DNA of 37,717 bases from NCBI GenBank assembly GCA_903831455.1, contig CAIKXV010000161.1, positions 1 through 37,717 on the forward strand, written 5' to 3'. Source of the DNA: an uncultured Pseudomonadota bacterium. Lineage in GTDB: Bacteria; Pseudomonadota; Gammaproteobacteria; Burkholderiales; CAIKXV01. This document shows positions 1 through 7,664 of this stretch, piece by piece (positions within the stretch are counted from its first letter, which is position 1; every line of letters begins with the position of its first letter). Below the pieces are notes generated by a model that was given only the letters and a program-made list of their open reading frames with translations, was not told where the DNA came from and searched no databases. Both the position numbers and the translations under genes were made by a program.

Positions 1-139
1 CGCCCGCCTGCCCGGGGTGCAGCAGCACGTAGCCGGCCAGGGCCGCCTCCGAGGGCATCGGAAGCACCGTGGCGGCGAGGAAGGCGACCGCGGCGACCGA
101 CCACAGTCCGCCTTCGGCCGAGACGATCCAGTCACTCAT
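1..139 (-). CDS. YqaA-family (DedA/VTT-like) membrane protein, N-terminal part only
   Basis: This reading frame begins with ATG at 139 and runs off the left edge of the window, so only the first 46 residues are visible. They form a short hydrophilic start (MSDWIVSAEGGLW) followed by a hydrophobic stretch and the motif LPMPSEAALAGYVL. The combination of MSDW, a first membrane segment and a 'LP.PSEA.LAG' turn is what I recall of the YqaA group of small inner-membrane proteins related to DedA/SNARE-associated proteins; their molecular role is poorly known. No strong Shine-Dalgarno sequence precedes the ATG. The gene points the same way as the selenoprotein gene upstream of it, but a strong inverted repeat at 203-236 lies between them, so they are probably separate transcripts. 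The family call rests on a short fragment. Confidence 0.6.
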   Translation of the reverse strand, partial: MSDWIVSAEGGLWSVAAVAFLAATVLPMPSEAALAGYVLLHPGQAG

Positions 140-202
140 CGGCGCAGGGGTGCCCGTCGGGTGGATCGGGCCTCGGGGATTCCGTCCGCCGGCGACCCGC
201 GA

Positions 203-236
203 GGCGGGTGGCGCACGCTCACGCGCGCCACCCGCC
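203..236 (-). terminator. Perfect 12-bp inverted repeat, likely terminator of the selenoprotein gene
   Basis: The arms GGCGGGTGGCGC (203-214) and GCGCCACCCGCC (225-236) are perfectly complementary around a 10-nt loop. It starts 15 bases after the stop codon at 251-253. There is no clear T-tract on the minus strand, so termination efficiency is uncertain. Confidence 0.55.
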
Positions 237-250
237 GGAACCGGTGCACC

Positions 251-847
251 TCAGGACGACCGGCCCCCGGCCGCGCGCGCCTTCATCGACTCGGCGAGCT
301 CTCCGTGCTGCACGTGCAGGGTGAGCAGCCAGCGCTGTCCTCCGGACATGAAGCCGATGTAGTGCCCGAGTTCCACGAGTTCGGGCTCGGTGAAGTGGCG
401 ATGCAGTTCCTCCCACATCGCGTCGTCCGCATGCAGCGGATTGCCGATGATCGCGTCGCAGTAACGCAGGGCGATCTTCTCGCGATCGGTGAACTGGTCC
501 GACCCGAGGTAGGACTGCTCGCCGTCGAGCAGGGACATCCGGTGCCCCGGTACCCGCACGAACTGTGCGGTGTTCATGTTCCCTCAGTAATGGCAGTCGG
601 TACTGAACATCCGACCCCAGGAGGTGGCGATGCGCGCGCGCATGAGCTCGCGCAGGTCCTGCGGCAGCACGCCCTCGTTGCGCATGGTGCGGATCAGTTG
701 CGTGAACGAGCGCATCACCACCTTGTTGTGCGCGCGGATCGCCTGGTTCTCCGGACCGGGGCTGCCGGTGTCGATGGCGTCCTGCAGCCACTGGTTCATT
801 TCGGGGTCGTCCACCTGGTCGGGGTGGAGGTAACTGATGCGCGCCAT
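251..847 (-). CDS. Carboxymuconolactone decarboxylase/AhpD-like selenoprotein with in-frame TGA (Sec88)
   Basis: Starting at ATG 847, with AGGAG nine bases upstream, the frame runs 87 codons to a TGA at 586-584 and then continues in the same frame to the TGA at 253-251. Read through, it is 198 residues, about the usual size of CMD-domain proteins. Neither half is complete alone. The first half ends in the active-site helix and the second carries the rest of the fold (YCDAIIGNP, FTEPELVELGHYIGF). The internal TGA sits at the second cysteine of the CxxC redox motif: C85-H-Y-U88-G-N. CMD/AhpD proteins are thiol-disulfide or peroxidase-type enzymes, and CxxU forms are known in bacteria. A hairpin meeting bacterial SECIS rules follows at 570-554. 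The alternative is a nonsense mutation of TGC/TGT, or separate translation from ATG 577, which has only a poorly spaced GAGGG before it. Substrate unknown. Confidence 0.8.
554..570 (-). promoter_or_regulatory. Candidate bacterial SECIS element within the CMD selenoprotein gene
   Basis: On the mRNA the sequence CCGCAC-AGUUC-GUGCGG forms a perfect 6-bp stem with a 5-nt loop. It begins 13 nt after the UGA, so 19 nt separate UGA and loop. The published bSECIS description (loop 3-14 nt with G among its first two bases, stem 4-16 bp, 16-37 nt from UGA to loop) is met on every count. The E. coli fdhF element has its loop at almost the same distance. Its role would be to bind SelB and direct selenocysteine insertion. 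Confidence 0.7.
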
Positions 848-1015
848 CGCGGTGGCTCCTCTGGGTCTTGTTCCGTTTCTCGGGGACGGTGACCATCGGT
901 CGGTGCACCCGCCCATGACGGGCGTGCGCAGGACCGATCCGGCATGCTACCGTGCCCGGATCGGCAAGACAAAACACCGGCGGCCAGGCGGACCGTCGGG
1001 ACCGGAGGGGTCCGC

Positions 1016-2011
1016 ATGCTCTACAGGGGTGGGTACGGAGTGGGCGCAGCGGCGCTGGCCGCGCTGGTGGCGCTCACCTCCCTGCCGTCGCTCGCGGCCG
1101 AGCGCGCGCTCGAGCAGTGGCCGGTGAAGCCGGTTCGCGTGCTCGTGGGGCAGGAGGCGGGCAGTGCGCTCGACAACGCGGTGCGCACGCTGGCCCCGGC
1201 GCTGGGCGAGGCGCTCGGCCAGCCGCTGGTGCTGGACAACCGGCCCGGGCTGGGCGGCATGATCGCGATGCAGGTCGCGCTCAACGCCACGCCGGATGGC
1301 TACACGCTGGTCAATGCGGGCACGCCGCAGATGATCGCCCCGCACACGTTCCGGCGCATGAGCTACGACTTCCAGCGCGACTTCCTGCCGATCGCGAGGC
1401 TGACCGTCACGCAGAACGTGCTCGTGGTGCCGGCATCGGTGCCGGCGGGAGATGTCCGCGCGCTCGTCGACTGGCTGCGGTCGCGTCCCGGGCACTGGAA
1501 CATGGCCTCGGCCGGCATCGGCTCGGCCAGCCACCTGGCCGGCATGCTGTTCAACACGATGACGGCCGTGCAGGCGGTGCACGTGCCCTACAAGGGCGGT
1601 GCCGCGGCGATCGGCGCGCTGCTCTCGGGCGATGCGCAGTACATGATCACGCCGCTGGCCGCGGCCATCGGGCAGGTGCGGGGCGGCAAGCTTCGCGCGC
1701 TGGCGGTGGCGGGCGAGGCGCGCGCGCCGCAGTTGCCCGACGTGCCCACGTTGCACGAGGCCGGGGTCAAGGGCTATCGCGGCAGCGGCTGGAACGGGCT
1801 GTTCGCGCCAAGGGGCGTTCCATCGGCGGTGGTGACGCGAGCGGCGGCCGCGAGCGTGGCGGCGCTGTCCCGGCCCGCCGTGCGCGAACAGTTGCAGCAG
1901 GCGGGCGTCGAGGCCGGTCCGCTGGTCGGCGCCGAACTCGAGACGTTCATGCGCGAGGAACGTGCGCGCTTCGCCGCCGCCGCCAGGGCAGCCGATCTCA
2001 GGCCCGAGTAG
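1016..2011 (+). CDS. Bug/TctC-family periplasmic solute-binding receptor (1 of 4)
   Basis: The ATG at 1016 follows GGAGGGG, and the 331-residue product opens with a signal peptide (hydrophobic residues 9-26, likely cut after SLAA or nearby). Bug proteins are high-affinity periplasmic receptors of tripartite tricarboxylate transporters; they hold organic acids between two lobes. Typical landmarks are present: WPVKPVRV, DNRPG-x-GG, PDGYTL, VPYKGGAAA and DVPTLHEAGV. The ligand loop, usually APGG.xD, reads QEAGSALDN here (D53 kept), so its ligand may differ from those of the other three receptors. It is transcribed divergently from the selenoprotein gene, with 168 bases between the starts. No TctA or TctB gene is adjacent. 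Family assignment is secure; the ligand is unknown. Confidence 0.9.
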   Translation: MLYRGGYGVGAAALAALVALTSLPSLAAERALEQWPVKPVRVLVGQEAGSALDNAVRTLAPALGEALGQPLVLDNRPGLGGMIAMQVALNATPDGYTLVNAGTPQMIAPHTFRRMSYDFQRDFLPIARLTVTQNVLVVPASVPAGDVRALVDWLRSRPGHWNMASAGIGSASHLAGMLFNTMTAVQAVHVPYKGGAAAIGALLSGDAQYMITPLAAAIGQVRGGKLRALAVAGEARAPQLPDVPTLHEAGVKGYRGSGWNGLFAPRGVPSAVVTRAAAASVAALSRPAVREQLQQAGVEAGPLVGAELETFMREERARFAAAARAADLRPE

Positions 2012-2212
2012 CAGGGCACCCCGTCCTCGACGGTCCAGCCGCCCGCGCAGGGCCGCACCCCCCACCGGCTGCGCATTGCCGATCGGCGCCTCGCGCGGCG
2101 CTGGCCCGATACCCGCGCCGATCGGCTGCCGAGGGCCCGCATGCGTGCGGGCGCGCCGCCGACGCGTTCGGGCCTGGCGCGGGACTGTTCCAGGAGGGCC
2201 CATGGCCCTAGA

Positions 2213-3559
2213 ATGCCCGCGGTGGAAGCCAAGGCCTGCCACGGCGGCGTGACCGCCGACGCCCCCCGACGCGATCTTTGCACCGACTGCGGAGTATCGC
2301 GCACGGCCGAGCCGCGGCGCTGCGGTCGCGCTTGCCAGTTCATCCGGCCCGACTACCCGGCCCTCGAGGCGCAGGTGCACGGACGCGCGCGCGATCCCGC
2401 GCGTGCCGACGAGCTGCACTTCGGTCCGATGCGGCGGATGCTGCGCGCTTCGCTCGCACCCGCACTGCCCGGGGCCCAGTGGAGCGGGATCGCCACCCGC
2501 CTGGGCGAGCGCCTGCTGGAGACGGGCGCGGTGGATGCGGTGCTGGGCATGGGCAGCGATCCGGACGATCGCTGGCGGCCGGTGCCCCGCATGGTCACGC
2601 GCGCGCAGGACATCGCCCAGTTGCGCGGGATGAAGATGGGCCACGCGCCGCTGCTCGCGCTGCTCGAGCCGGCGCGCGATGCGGGGCTGCGTCGCCTGGC
2701 CGTGATCGGCATTCCGTGCCAGGTGTACGCGTTGCGCGCGCTCGAGCGCGAGTTCGGACTGGAGCGGCTGTATGTCATCGGCACGCCCTGCTCGGACAAC
2801 ACGACCACGGACCGTTTCCACGAATTCCTCGACCTCGTGGCCCGCGAGGTCGACTGCGCGCCGGCCGACATCACCTACCTCGAGTTTCGCGCGGACTATC
2901 ATGTGGAACTGCGCTTCGCCGATGGACGGGTACGCGCCATCCCGTTCCTGATGCTGCCCCTGTCGACGCTGCCGGCCGATTTCTTTCCGCTCACCTGCCG
3001 CACCTGCGTCGACTACACCAACGTGCTGGCCGACCTGACGGTCGGCTACATGGGCGGCGAGGGCGAGCAGTGGCTGATCGTGAGGAATGCCCGGGGCGAG
3101 GAACTGGTGGCGCTGCTCGGCGACGAACTGCGCGCGCGCGAGCCGGGCAGTCGTGGCGATCGGCGCGGTCCGGTGCGAGGCTTCCTCGCCAACGTCGAGC
3201 GCGCCGCGGGCGGCTTGCCGCTGCGGCGCATGCCGAGGTGGCTGCGTCCGATCGTGGGCTGGCTGATGCCGAAGGTCGGTCCGCGCGGACTCGAATTCGC
3301 GCGGGCCCGGGTCGAGATGAAGGCGCTGGAGAGCGTGGTCCACCTGCGGCGCGAGCAGCCGCGGCGGTTGCGCACGATGCTGCCGGCGCATCTGTGGTCG
3401 CTGGTCGCGCCCTACGGACTGTCGCCGCAGCCAGGCGAGAGGCCGGCCGCGCAATCCGCCCGCGACGCCGCGGCGCCGATGCCCGGGACGGCCGGCGACG
3501 CGCAGGGCCCCGATGCGCGGCGCAGGCCCGCAGGCCCGAACGGAACCGGATCGCGCTGA
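2213..3559 (+). CDS. BciB/HCAR-like F420 hydrogenase/dehydrogenase beta-subunit family protein
   Basis: The 448-residue product has the N-terminal cysteine cluster C23-T-D-C26 ... C37-G-R-A-C41, then GIPC169QVYALRAL, GTPC193SDN and LTC262RTC265VDYTN-x-LADLTVGYMG. This layout matches the family holding the beta subunit of F420-reducing hydrogenase, plant 7-hydroxymethyl chlorophyll a reductase and bacterial BciB (8-vinyl reductase), which bind FAD and 4Fe-4S clusters and take electrons from ferredoxin. No photosynthesis genes are visible nearby, so a chlorophyll substrate is unlikely to be the whole story. I chose ATG 2213; AGGAGGG lies about 14 bases upstream, a long spacing. The residues after about 410 are low-complexity and probably disordered. 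It ends 70 bases from the convergent GST gene. Substrate unknown. Confidence 0.75.
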   Translation: MPAVEAKACHGGVTADAPRRDLCTDCGVSRTAEPRRCGRACQFIRPDYPALEAQVHGRARDPARADELHFGPMRRMLRASLAPALPGAQWSGIATRLGERLLETGAVDAVLGMGSDPDDRWRPVPRMVTRAQDIAQLRGMKMGHAPLLALLEPARDAGLRRLAVIGIPCQVYALRALEREFGLERLYVIGTPCSDNTTTDRFHEFLDLVAREVDCAPADITYLEFRADYHVELRFADGRVRAIPFLMLPLSTLPADFFPLTCRTCVDYTNVLADLTVGYMGGEGEQWLIVRNARGEELVALLGDELRAREPGSRGDRRGPVRGFLANVERAAGGLPLRRMPRWLRPIVGWLMPKVGPRGLEFARARVEMKALESVVHLRREQPRRLRTMLPAHLWSLVAPYGLSPQPGERPAAQSARDAAAPMPGTAGDAQGPDARRRPAGPNGTGSR

Positions 3560-3629
3560 GCGCGCCGGCATCGCTCGCATGGCCCGGTCGCGCCAGGGGC
3601 CGTTCGCGCGTGCAGGGACCGGGGGGCGT

Positions 3630-4277
3630 TCAGCCCGCGCGGGCGGCGAACCGCGCCATGACCTCGCGCTCGTAGGCATTGACCGCCTGCACGCTCGGGC
3701 GCTGCTGCATGCGCGCGAAATGCGCGCTGCAGGCGGCGAACTCCGACAGGTCGAAGCCGAATTGCCCGGCGCGCCGGAAGCACCAGAAGAAGTAGGCATC
3801 CACCGCGGTGAAGTGATCGAAGAACCATTCCCGACCGGCCAGCAGGCCCTCGGCGATCGCGAGGTCCGCCCACAGCGCCTGCTTCGCCACCCGCTGCACC
3901 GAGGCATGGGCGGCCGGGTCGTCCGTGTAGTTGCCGGGCCGAGCGTGCGGGGTGAGATGCGGATGGACGGTGGAGGCGAACCAGGCCATCAGCGAGATCG
4001 CCCGGTACTCGGCGAGGCCCTCGGTCGGCAGCAGCCGGGCCTGCGGGAAGCGGCGCGCGATGAACTGCTGGATCGCGACGTTCTCGGTGAGTGGCTCGCC
4101 GTCGATCACCAGCACCGGTACCTTGCCCTTCGGGTTGATCGAAAGATAGTCCGCGGTCTTCTGTTCCTGGGCGCCCGTGTTGACCTCGCGTACGTCGAAG
4201 TCGGCCCCCGCTTCGGTGAGCGTCACGTAGGGCACCAGCGAGCAGGCGTTGGGGGCGTAGAACAGCGTGAGCTTCAC
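3630..4277 (-). CDS. Glutathione S-transferase family protein
   Basis: The product, 215 residues from a GTG at 4277, starts KLTLFYAPNACSLVPYVTL, the beta-alpha start of a thioredoxin-like GST domain with the catalytic Cys/Ser region of beta-class bacterial enzymes (NACS). The glutathione-binding turn INPKGKVPVLV and the following LTENVAIQQFIA are both present, followed by an all-helical C-terminal domain. GTG was preferred over the upstream ATG (4343) because GGAGA lies about seven bases before it and because the extra N-terminal residues would be low-complexity sequence from the repeat region. The reaction is glutathione conjugation or reduction; the substrate cannot be told. It faces the ChaC-like gene divergently, and that enzyme degrades glutathione. 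Shared regulation is possible but not shown. Confidence 0.88.
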   Translation of the reverse strand: MKLTLFYAPNACSLVPYVTLTEAGADFDVREVNTGAQEQKTADYLSINPKGKVPVLVIDGEPLTENVAIQQFIARRFPQARLLPTEGLAEYRAISLMAWFASTVHPHLTPHARPGNYTDDPAAHASVQRVAKQALWADLAIAEGLLAGREWFFDHFTAVDAYFFWCFRRAGQFGFDLSEFAACSAHFARMQQRPSVQAVNAYEREVMARFAARAG

Positions 4278-4621
4278 CGAGGTCTCCGGGAGTGCGCGAG
4301 CGTTCGCGCGGGGCGAGGCCGCAGGGTACGCCGACGCGATCATTCGCGCGAGCGGGCGCGCCTTCGCTTTCGCGCGAACGGGCGCGATTCCCCGCCGCGC
4401 GAACGGGCGCGCTTCCCCTCCGCGCGCCCTGCACGACTGGCCTGGCGAGTGGAAGGGGACCCGCGCGATGGCGGGAGCCGGTGGCGATCACGCGGCCGCC
4501 CGGTTGCGCGCGTGCCGTCCGCCCGCCCGGCTCGCCCTGCGCTTCGTCGTCATGCCCGGCATCGACCCGCCGCTCCGCAGGCCGTTATCCTGACGCGGGA
4601 TCATCCTTGACTGGCCACCCC
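4278..4621. other. Divergent intergenic region between GST and ChaC-like genes, with repeats
   Basis: No gene was found in these 344 bases. They hold three near-identical copies of a 16-mer (listed separately at 4345-4411) and must contain the promoters of both flanking genes. TATCCT at 4586-4591 is a possible -10 element for the ChaC-like gene, without a recognisable -35. Confidence 0.5.
4345..4411. repeat. Three direct copies of a 16-bp GC-rich repeat
   Basis: CGCGCGAGCGGGCGCG (4345-4360) is followed by CGCGCGAACGGGCGCG at 4371-4386 and again at 4396-4411, with starts 26 and 25 bases apart. The last two copies are identical and the first differs at one base. The spacing of about two and a half helical turns would suit a tandem protein-binding site, but in DNA this GC-rich chance repetition cannot be excluded. 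Confidence 0.6.
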
Positions 4622-5320
4622 ATGCCGCTCACTCGCGCCGATCTCGAAGCCGATCTCCTGCGCCGCAACTACGAGCGCCACCACCCGGGACTCGCGCTGA
4701 TGCCGCCGGAGGCCTACCACGGTTCCCTGGAGGCCGCCATCGCCGGGGCCGGGGGCGATCTCTGGCTGTTTGCCTACGGCTCGCTCATCTGGAACCCGCT
4801 GTTCCATTACGTCGAGCGCAGGGCTGCGGCCGCCACCGGCCTGCATCGTCGCTTCTGCCTGTGGTCCCGGATGGGCCGGGGTACGCCGGAATACCCCGGC
4901 CTCATGCTGGCCCTCGACGAAGGGGGGCATTGCGAAGGCTTCGCGTTTCGCATCGACGCCGCCCGGGTGCGGGACGAACTCACGCTGATCTGGCGGCGCG
5001 AGATGACGCTGGGCTCCTACGACCCGCGCTTCGTCGAGGTCGCCGACGGGCGGGGACGCAGGCTGCGCGCGCTGACCTTCGTCGCGCGCCCCGGCGTCGA
5101 GCACTACGCGGGGCACCTGCCGGAGGCGACCGTCGTCGAGGTGCTGGCGCGAGCCCGCGGACGACTCGGCAGCGCTGCCGACTACCTGTTCGAAACCGCG
5201 CGTTGCCTCCGCGACCACCGCATCGACGACCGCGCGCTGTTCGACATCGAGGCGAGGGTGCGCGAGCGGTGTTCGGCGTACGATCCCGGTCTGCGCAACC
5301 CGCCCGGAGACCGGCCTTGA
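4622..5320 (+). CDS. ChaC-like gamma-glutamylcyclotransferase
   Basis: The 232-residue protein carries the family signature LWLFAYGSLIWNPLF near residue 50, followed by CLWSRMGRGTPEYPGLMLAL and the LIWRREM segment that supplies the catalytic glutamate region in ChaC proteins. ChaC enzymes cut glutathione (or gamma-glutamyl peptides) to 5-oxoproline and Cys-Gly in the cytoplasm. Length fits the family (about 220-230). The start at ATG 4622 was chosen because the YxGSL fold starts soon after and the upstream extension is repeat-derived; no strong ribosome-binding site is visible. Its stop codon overlaps the proposed TTG start of the following Bug gene, suggesting coupled translation. Function is inferred from the signature motifs. 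Confidence 0.88.
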   Translation: MPLTRADLEADLLRRNYERHHPGLALMPPEAYHGSLEAAIAGAGGDLWLFAYGSLIWNPLFHYVERRAAAATGLHRRFCLWSRMGRGTPEYPGLMLALDEGGHCEGFAFRIDAARVRDELTLIWRREMTLGSYDPRFVEVADGRGRRLRALTFVARPGVEHYAGHLPEATVVEVLARARGRLGSAADYLFETARCLRDHRIDDRALFDIEARVRERCSAYDPGLRNPPGDRP

Positions 5321-6372
5321 TCCCACGCCCGCGCCATCCCGCCTTCCTCTCGCCCGACGCGCCGGCAACGGCCCTCGATCGCAGCCCCGGGCCACGACGC
5401 CTGCAACGGGCCGGCCCGTGCCTGTTCGCGGCCGGGGCACTTCTGGCGGTGTCCGCGGCGATCGCCCAGGGGGGCGATTTCCCGGTGAAGAGCCTGCGCA
5501 TCGTCGTGCCCTATGCGCCCGGTGGCGTCGTCGACTACGTCGGCCGCAGCCTCGGGCAGCGGCTCGCCGAGCAGGTGGGCCAGCCCGTGGTCATCGACAA
5601 CCGCGGGGGTGCCGGCGGCATGGTCGGCACCGAGCTGGCCGCGCGCGCGAGTGCCGACGGCTACACGCTGCTGGTGATGGACCCGGCGATCGTGATCAAC
5701 CAGAGCCTGCAGCCGAAGCCACCCTACGACGTGCTGCGCGACTTCGTCACCGTCACCGTCGCCACGTCCTCGCCGCTGGTGCTGGCCATCAACCCGAAGG
5801 TCCCGGCGCGCAGCGTCCAGGAACTGGTCGCCGCCGCCAGGGCCAAGCCCGGGAGCCTCGCCTTCGCCTCGGCGGGCGTCGGTACCACGCCCCACATGGC
5901 GGGCGAGTTCTTCAAGTCGCGCATCGCGCAGAACATCGTGCACGTGCCCTACAAGGGCAGCGGACCCGCGATGCAGGACCTGGTCGGCGGCAACGTGCAG
6001 CTCACCTTCTCGTCGATCGCCGCGGCCATACCGTTCATCCGCGAGGGACGGCTCGTCGGCCTGGCGACGACCGGCGCGAAGCGGGTGCCTGCGCTGGCCG
6101 ACCTGCCGACGATGGTCGAGGCGGGTTTCGCCGGCTTCGAGGTCGAACTCTGGCAGGGGGTGTTCGTGCCGGCCGGCACGCCGGCACCCGTGGTCGCCCG
6201 CCTGCACTCGGAGGTCGTGCGCGCGCTGCAGTCGGCGGACCTGCGTGCCGCGCTGGCGAAGGTGGGCAACGATCCGGTCGGCAACGCGCAGCCGGCGGCG
6301 GCCGCCTTCGTTCGCGCCGAACTCGCGAAGTGGGCGAAGCTCGTCAAGGACGCGGGCATCCGCCCCGAGTGA
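5317..6372 (+). CDS. Bug/TctC-family periplasmic solute-binding receptor (2 of 4), TTG start
   Basis: The mature part is a textbook Bug receptor: FPVKSLRIVVPYAPGGVVD, DNRGGAGG, ADGYTLL, VPYKGSGPAM, and LPTMVEAGF. A signal peptide (LFAAGALLAVSAAIAQ) precedes it. No in-frame ATG or GTG occurs between the preceding gene's stop and this signal peptide. The best start is TTG at 5317, which overlaps the stop of the ChaC-like gene (TTGA) and has GGAGA about seven bases upstream. This gives 351 residues with an unusually long, basic N-region of roughly 30 residues before the hydrophobic core. It may bind a carboxylate, as characterised relatives do; the ligand is unknown. The start codon is the least certain part of the call. 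Confidence 0.85.
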   Translation: MIPRPRHPAFLSPDAPATALDRSPGPRRLQRAGPCLFAAGALLAVSAAIAQGGDFPVKSLRIVVPYAPGGVVDYVGRSLGQRLAEQVGQPVVIDNRGGAGGMVGTELAARASADGYTLLVMDPAIVINQSLQPKPPYDVLRDFVTVTVATSSPLVLAINPKVPARSVQELVAAARAKPGSLAFASAGVGTTPHMAGEFFKSRIAQNIVHVPYKGSGPAMQDLVGGNVQLTFSSIAAAIPFIREGRLVGLATTGAKRVPALADLPTMVEAGFAGFEVELWQGVFVPAGTPAPVVARLHSEVVRALQSADLRAALAKVGNDPVGNAQPAAAAFVRAELAKWAKLVKDAGIRPE

Positions 6373-6566
6373 GCGCACGGCGGGGCTGCCGCGTGCGTGG
6401 CGCGGCCGGGCGCAGCGGTGGCGCTGGCCGGGCCATCGCGAGGCTGCCGCACCGGCACCGACGACCGGGGCCTTCGCTGCGCGAATCGCGCGGGGCGACG
6501 TGCAGCGATGCACGCCCGCGACCCTGAACGACACACGTGGCCCGTGGAACGGGCGGGGAGAACGAC

Positions 6567-7334
6567 ATGACGAACCAGGCGGATGCCACGCGACGCGTGG
6601 CCCTCGTGACCGGGGCGGGCAGCGGCATCGGCCGCGCCTCCTCGCTTGCCCTGCTGCGCGATGGCTGGCACGTGGCGCTGGCCGGACGTCGGGCCGAGGC
6701 GCTGGAAGAGGTGGCGCGTGCGTCGGGCGCCGGCGATCGCGCGCTCGCCGTGCCCACCGACATCACGTTCCCGGAGTCGGTGGCCGCGCTGTTCGACACG
6801 GTGCGCGAGGCTTGGGGGCGGCTCGACCTGCTGTTCAACAACGCCGGGCTCAACGCCCCCGGCGTGCCGCTGGAGGATCTCCCGGTCGATCGCTGGATGG
6901 CCGTGATCAACACCAACCTCACCGGTGCCTTCCTCTGCACCCAGCAGGCCTTCCGGCTGATGAAGGCGCAGTCGCCCCGCGGGGGACGGATCATCAACAA
7001 CGGGTCGATCTCGGCGCACGTGCCGCGTCCCGACTCGGCGCCCTATACGGCCAGCAAGCACGCGATCACCGGACTCACGAAGACCACCGCGCTCGACGGG
7101 CGCAAGTACGACATCGCCTGCTGCCAGATCGACGTGGGCAACGCGATGACCGAACTCGCCGCGCGGATGTCGCGCGGCGTCAAGCAGGCCGATGGCGAGA
7201 TCCGGGTCGAGCCGATGATCGACGTGGAGGACGTCGGACGCACGGTGCTGCACATGGCCAACCAGCCGCCCGGCGTGAACCTGTTCAGCGTGACGATCAT
7301 GGCCACGAAGATGCCTTTCGTCGGTCGCGGCTAG
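6567..7334 (+). CDS. Short-chain dehydrogenase/reductase (classical SDR)
   Basis: The product is 255 residues, starting at ATG 6567 after GGGGAG. It has the complete classical SDR set: the nucleotide-binding TGAGSGIG (15-22), NNAG (91-94), catalytic Ser147 in NNGSIS, and Y160-TAS-K164. It should be a cytoplasmic NAD(P)(H)-dependent oxidoreductase acting on an alcohol or ketone; which one cannot be read from the sequence. R41 directly after the second beta strand (LAGRR) favours NADP(H). It lies between two Bug receptor genes on the same strand, 194 bases after the first and 389 before the second, so it may belong to the catabolism of a captured substrate, but this is only proximity. Confidence 0.9.
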   Translation: MTNQADATRRVALVTGAGSGIGRASSLALLRDGWHVALAGRRAEALEEVARASGAGDRALAVPTDITFPESVAALFDTVREAWGRLDLLFNNAGLNAPGVPLEDLPVDRWMAVINTNLTGAFLCTQQAFRLMKAQSPRGGRIINNGSISAHVPRPDSAPYTASKHAITGLTKTTALDGRKYDIACCQIDVGNAMTELAARMSRGVKQADGEIRVEPMIDVEDVGRTVLHMANQPPGVNLFSVTIMATKMPFVGRG

Positions 7335-7430
7335 GCGCGGCGACCGCGGAGCAACCCTGGCGGGGCGCGGTGCGGGGAGGCAGGGCCCGCGGCGCTCGGA
7401 CCGCCCGAGCCGAGCGGGGTGCCGGGCCGT

Positions 7431-7462
7431 CGGCGCGCATCCCGAGGCGGTGATGCGCGCCG
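7431..7462 (+). terminator. 11-bp perfect inverted repeat, possible terminator of the SDR gene
   Basis: CGGCGCGCATC (7431-7441) pairs perfectly with GATGCGCGCCG (7452-7462) around a 10-nt loop. It lies about 100 bases after the SDR stop codon. There is no T-tract, so it could equally be a protein-binding palindrome. Confidence 0.4.
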
Positions 7463-7664
7463 GCAGCGTCACCGGACCGGGCTGTCCGGGCGCGTGTGCG
7501 AAGGTCCGAATGCTGACGGGCATCGGAGGGGTGACGCCCGCTTCCGGGTCGCGGATCCGGGTGCGAAGGACCGCCGGCCGACCGGATCCTGTGTCGGGCC
7601 CACGGGTACCCGCGCGGGGACATCAGCGCGCCGGTCCCCTATCGGTGATCGCGCCCGCCCGGCG

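Noticed and set aside
251-577. Stand-alone 108-residue gene from ATG 577
   Set aside because: It lacks the first half of the CMD fold, has a ribosome-binding-like GAGGG only three bases before the ATG, and is in frame with the preceding half. The single selenoprotein gene explains both better.
947-3907. 986-codon open frame on the minus strand
   Set aside because: It lies opposite the Bug receptor, the BciB-like gene and part of the GST gene. Its translation is Arg/Ala/Gln/His-rich and matches the mirror pattern of GC-rich coding DNA.
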